Notes under the pieces: generated by a model | Databases searched by the model: none | Told to the model about the DNA's origin: nothing | What the model saw: the letters and a program-made list of their open reading frames with translations, nothing else | Shown: in pieces, positions 61,374 through 64,000 of the stretch | How the letters are laid out: each line of letters starts with the position of its first letter | Position numbering within the stretch: the first letter of the stretch is position 1 | DNA from: Martinezella lusitana | GTDB lineage: Bacteria; Pseudomonadota; Alphaproteobacteria; Rhizobiales; Rhizobiaceae | Direction: 5' to 3' | DNA length: 64,000 nucleotides | NCBI RefSeq assembly: GCF_014207095.1 | Contig: NZ_JACHBG010000014.1 | Span: 1 to 64,000, forward strand | Program-made: the position numbers and the translations under genes

Positions 61374-61940
61374 GCATCCATCGTCTTTGCCAATCGCCAT
61401 CTCGGCAGCAACCGGCTTGTGACCGACCTACCACGTCGCAGCGCATGCCACTTAATCTTGGCACCAAACATACCCATTGAGCCATGGCAAACGTCCGGTG
61501 CGGCGGCACGAATCCGCACAGCGAACCAGACCGCCATCAGGCCAGTCTATAACCCTTCGGCACATCGTCGGGCAATCAAATGATCATACAGCTTGCTGAT
61601 CGTTAGTATACTTATTCTCGCTTTGATTGAGATCAAAAAACGCGATACATCATTCCGGGAAGCAGGATCTTGCTTGCGATATCCGCCTGAACCGGCGTAC
61701 TTCCGCGCGTTTTTGAACTGCGGACGTGTTCATCCTATTGCTTTTCAAGCATTGCGATAAGAGTGCCGCCGCGCACCTTCCTAGAAGTGCTTTGGGCTCC
61801 AGCATATTCGAACTTGGCCCTTTGCGATGAGCCGTCACATGTTGCCGGTCGTATCTCTCTGCTATTGAAAGCGAAACCCAGCTTCGGTACCCCCGATACG
61901 GGAATCGAATAATCTTGCAACGTATCAGCGGAGAAACGGA
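61374..61940. other. intergenic region with FNR/FixK-type box
   Basis: 567 bases between divergent genes, AT-richer from about 61570. It contains the perfect anaerobox at 61623 and, on the minus strand, a TATACT hexamer (61605-61610) downstream of it. No gene start lies at the usual distance. Confidence 0.5.
61623..61636. promoter_or_regulatory. FNR/FixK-type anaerobox
   Basis: TTGAT-TGAG-ATCAA is an exact match to the TTGAT-N4-ATCAA consensus bound by FnrN/FixK, and the symmetry extends one more base pair to TTTGAT...ATCAAA. The nearest starts are 250 bases away on the minus strand and 305 on the plus strand. Confidence 0.65.
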
Positions 61941-62546
61941 ATGTCGGACCTGCTTGAAACCCAAGGGCAACTACAGGCGCAAGCCGATCAAGTCGTCCGG
62001 GCGTTGCAGCTCAATGAGTGTCTCTCCGTTCTTGGACAGCCGATTCGTGTTGGAAGTTCCGCGATGGGTCTGATGGTTCGGCGGGATATCGACATTACCG
62101 TTATCTGCGCCAAACTCGACGCCGACGCACTTGAAGCATTCAGCGCACTCGGTGCCGGCTTCATGAGGATGACCGAACAGGTGGTTGCCGTGCGCTTCCG
62201 CAACGATTGCGGCCAGTGGAACAGAGAACCGGAAAAGTATCCGGACGGGCTCTATCTCTGGCTGTCCGTTCAGGGCCCAGATCGCACAATGTGGACCATC
62301 GACATCTGGCTGGTCGACCAACCGGAGCGGCAGCCCGATATCGCTCACCTAAAATCCCTGATGCTGCGACTGACCGATGACGATCGGGAAACGATCTTGC
62401 GGATAAAGACCGCACTAGCTGAATCTCCGCAAAACGGCGCGTCAATTCCCAGCGCACTCGTCTACGAAGCCGTCATGGACTACGGCATCGACACCATTGC
62501 CGAATTCGAAAACTGGTATCGAGGACACGAAGGATGCCGCGCGTAA
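61941..62546 (+). CDS. nucleotidyltransferase-fold protein
   Basis: A 201-residue orphan with the polymerase-beta-type nucleotidyltransferase active-site pattern: VGSSAMGLMVRRDIDITV (residues about 37-54), giving the GS and D-x-D elements, and a third acidic strand WTIDIWLVD about 65 residues later. All three catalytic acids appear present. No HEPN partner or antitoxin is adjacent, so toxin-antitoxin MNT and aminoglycoside-type roles are both unproven. The ATG at 61941 follows GGAGAAACGGA, a good SD. Confidence 0.68.
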   Translation: MSDLLETQGQLQAQADQVVRALQLNECLSVLGQPIRVGSSAMGLMVRRDIDITVICAKLDADALEAFSALGAGFMRMTEQVVAVRFRNDCGQWNREPEKYPDGLYLWLSVQGPDRTMWTIDIWLVDQPERQPDIAHLKSLMLRLTDDDRETILRIKTALAESPQNGASIPSALVYEAVMDYGIDTIAEFENWYRGHEGCRA

Positions 62547-63034
62547 AGAAGACAGCGTGATGGCGCTTTCGCCAGAAATCTTCCGCTAGAGGCTCTCCTT
62601 GATGGAGGTGTTCGATGCGAACCTCTCGGTCAACATAGGATCAGCCGACTACAGCCCGTAAATCACGAAGCCTTGGAAGGCGAAATGAACTCGCAAACCA
62701 GGATCAGTTTTTCGCAAACCGCAGATTAGGCTCGGGAGAGATATTGATGAGATTTTTATTGTAAGATCAACATCTTCCGATGGTGAAAGCAATGGGATTC
62801 GAACCCATGACCTACTGATTAAAGGGCTTTAGGTAGGCGCGCGCTGCCGCAGGGCCTGCCGCGGGTCCAGCCGATCATCGAGCCCGATAGCATTCCTTGC
62901 CCTGCGTGCATGCCGAGAATGCCTTGAACGGAATCCAAGCCTAAGGTTTAATGCGTTTATCGATTTCGGCTTTCACGGACAGGCCTTCACGGTTGCTTCG
63001 TGCTTGTAGACGCTAACCCACCAGTGAGGTGACG
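62547..63034. other. intergenic region containing tRNA fragment
   Basis: 488 bases without a gene. The only structured element recognised is the tRNA 3'-end fragment at 62781-62823; to its right the sequence changes to G/C-rich non-tRNA DNA up to the methyltransferase gene. Confidence 0.55.
62781..62823 (-). other. partial tRNA 3' end, probable att site
   Basis: Read on the minus strand this is TTTAATCAGT, a five-base variable loop AGGTC, a perfect T-arm (ATGGG TTCGAAT CCCAT) and an acceptor end TGCTTTCACCA including CCA. The 5' half (acceptor, D-arm, anticodon 5' side) is absent: bases beyond 62823 do not continue a tRNA. The 38-39 region and TTT suggest a tRNA with a T-rich anticodon such as Lys(TTT), but identity is uncertain. 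Such 3' fragments are the usual scar of tRNA-targeted integration. Confidence 0.72.
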
Positions 63035-63772
63035 ATGTTTGGAGAAGAACTCGATCGCGTTCGCAAAGTCTCGAAGGAGACGGGCTGCGAATCATGGACA
63101 TCCCTAGACTACCAAAATCACATACTAAACTACCTGATGGAAAACCGTGATCGCGGCTTCGAAGGGGTGATTGAGATCGGCTGCTACAAGGGTGGGCTTT
63201 CTGCAATGCTGGGCTTCATATGTCAACAGTTCAAATGGCCATTCTTTGCGGTCGACATCGATGAGAATTCCATCTTGTCCACTCGTCGGCTTCTCTCTTC
63301 GCTGATGCTCCTTGAGAACGCCACGATACACCACGGCACGCTAGCGTCTTTCGCCCGGACGGCGGTCCTGAAACAGCGACCGGTGTTGATCATCCTTGAC
63401 GGTGACCATCGATATGAAGCTGTCGTGGACGATATCCAAATGGTCTATTCTCTCAACAAGCTGCCGCTGGCCGCCGCCTTTCACGACTACAGCCTGCGTC
63501 ATCCTTCATCGGGAGAAAAGGTCGATCAGGCAGTCAAGAATTGCTTTGGCGATTGGCCTATTCAGCACATCGGCGCGCTGATGGATGGCACCGGACCGTA
63601 TCCGACTCGCGAGCGTCCCGCTGAGGACGGCCATTGGTGGGATGTGCCGGGTTACGAAGGGGCGCTGGTACAACTACCTTCGAAGTTGACGAACATGGTA
63701 ATTGAACCGCAGCCGGTGCTGCAGCGCAAATCACTGTTGTCCAGCATTTTGCGGCGTTTGGGCGCGAACTAA
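63035..63772 (+). CDS. class I SAM-dependent methyltransferase
   Basis: A 245-residue protein of the Methyltransf_24/CmcI-like type. Motif I is VIEIGCYKGGLSAMLG, motif II is FFAVDIDENSI, and the family block LIILDGDHRYEAVVDDIQMVYSLN is followed by FHDYSLRHPSSGEKV. The SAM site is thus complete; the substrate is unknown (sugar, antibiotic or surface polysaccharide precursors are typical). The ATG at 63035 is five bases after GAGG; a GTG at 63029 is in frame. It has its own terminator at 63812. Confidence 0.85.
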   Translation: MFGEELDRVRKVSKETGCESWTSLDYQNHILNYLMENRDRGFEGVIEIGCYKGGLSAMLGFICQQFKWPFFAVDIDENSILSTRRLLSSLMLLENATIHHGTLASFARTAVLKQRPVLIILDGDHRYEAVVDDIQMVYSLNKLPLAAAFHDYSLRHPSSGEKVDQAVKNCFGDWPIQHIGALMDGTGPYPTRERPAEDGHWWDVPGYEGALVQLPSKLTNMVIEPQPVLQRKSLLSSILRRLGAN

Positions 63773-64000
63773 TCGTTGCACGGCCGAGCAGCGCTCCGGT
63801 AATCTGCTTTCCCAGCTTTTCGAAGCTGGTTTTTCGCTCTGTATATTCTCGGACAATTCAGCTTCCCCCAAAGCGCTCAATTACAGGTAGATCATGGCGG
63901 GTGTAACATCGATGATGGTTTGAGACTACGCCTTCGGGGCGTTGGGTTTTGGCTATCAGGGCGTTAAACGCAATGTAAATACGCCTTGGGTTGAGATACC
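63773..64000. other. window end, no gene recognised
   Basis: After the methyltransferase terminator only short frames are seen. A small dyad ACGCC/GGCGT at 63928-63942 followed by TGGGTTTT could be another terminator. Nothing else is supportable. Confidence 0.5.
63812..63834 (+). terminator. methyltransferase terminator with TTCG loop
   Basis: A 7-bp perfect stem CCAGCTT / AAGCTGG closed by a TTCG tetraloop, then five Ts (63830-63834), 40 bases past the methyltransferase stop. Confidence 0.92.

Noticed and set aside
1..64000. CRISPR array, insertion sequence, integrase, rRNA, phage genes
   Set aside because: No regularly spaced repeats, transposase or recombinase motifs, or rRNA stretches were seen on either strand.

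Overview
The window is a chromosomal segment of an alphaproteobacterium of the Rhizobiaceae, most likely Rhizobium itself. The evidence is a phosphatidylcholine synthase (pcs), a LexA box of the alphaproteobacterial GTTC-N7-GTTC type between divergent ssb and uvrA, a glnB-glnA pair behind a sigma-54 promoter, an IalB-family protein, and rhizobial gene order in coaD-ppiA-ppiB-queA-tgt and glmU-glmS-DUF502. Nearly everything up to about 59.7 kb is high-GC core genome with short intergenic gaps.

Layout: 0.1-11.9 kb holds an exported agmatine deiminase-family enzyme, a D,D-carboxypeptidase, a DUF1127 protein divergent from a LysR regulator, a heterodimeric ABC exporter, an HxlR regulator coupled to a FabF-like ketosynthase, a DUF4864 protein, a SleB-type hydrolase and a VOC protein. 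12.1-16.1 kb is the minus-strand run coaD, two cyclophilins, queA and tgt. 16.3-17.0 kb carries three tiny one-helix membrane proteins, followed by an epimerase. 18.4-28.1 kb holds gyrA, marC, ssb/uvrA, DUF72 and nnr. 28.4-36.8 kb holds glnBA, hspQ, ialB, an oligopeptide-type binding protein, a DsbA-family protein, ubiA, and a divergent TetR/RidA pair with two matching palindromic operators. 36.9-49.9 kb holds mfd-sdhE, recG, a phytase-like propeller protein, DUF502, glmS, glmU and a FadR-type regulator. 50.4-59.7 kb holds a BMP-family (nucleoside-type) ABC importer, a quinone reductase, pcs, a UbiH-like hydroxylase, ccdA and a PsiF-like protein.

From 59.7 kb to the end the texture changes. 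There are long non-coding gaps, strong hairpins, a perfect FNR/FixK-type box without an obvious target, an orphan nucleotidyltransferase-fold protein, a 43-nt tRNA 3'-end fragment at 62.78 kb that looks like an integration (att) scar, and an isolated methyltransferase. I read this as a variable region, with a possible integrated element beginning at the tRNA fragment and running right, out of the window.

No CRISPR array, transposase, integrase, phage gene or complete RNA gene was found. The most useful second-look items are the small-membrane-protein cluster, the tRNA scar, the orphan anaerobox, the tandem hairpins, the loss of zinc ligands in Tgt, and the paired TetR operators. Start codons were chosen from ribosome-binding sites and family lengths, and two genes appear to start with TTG.
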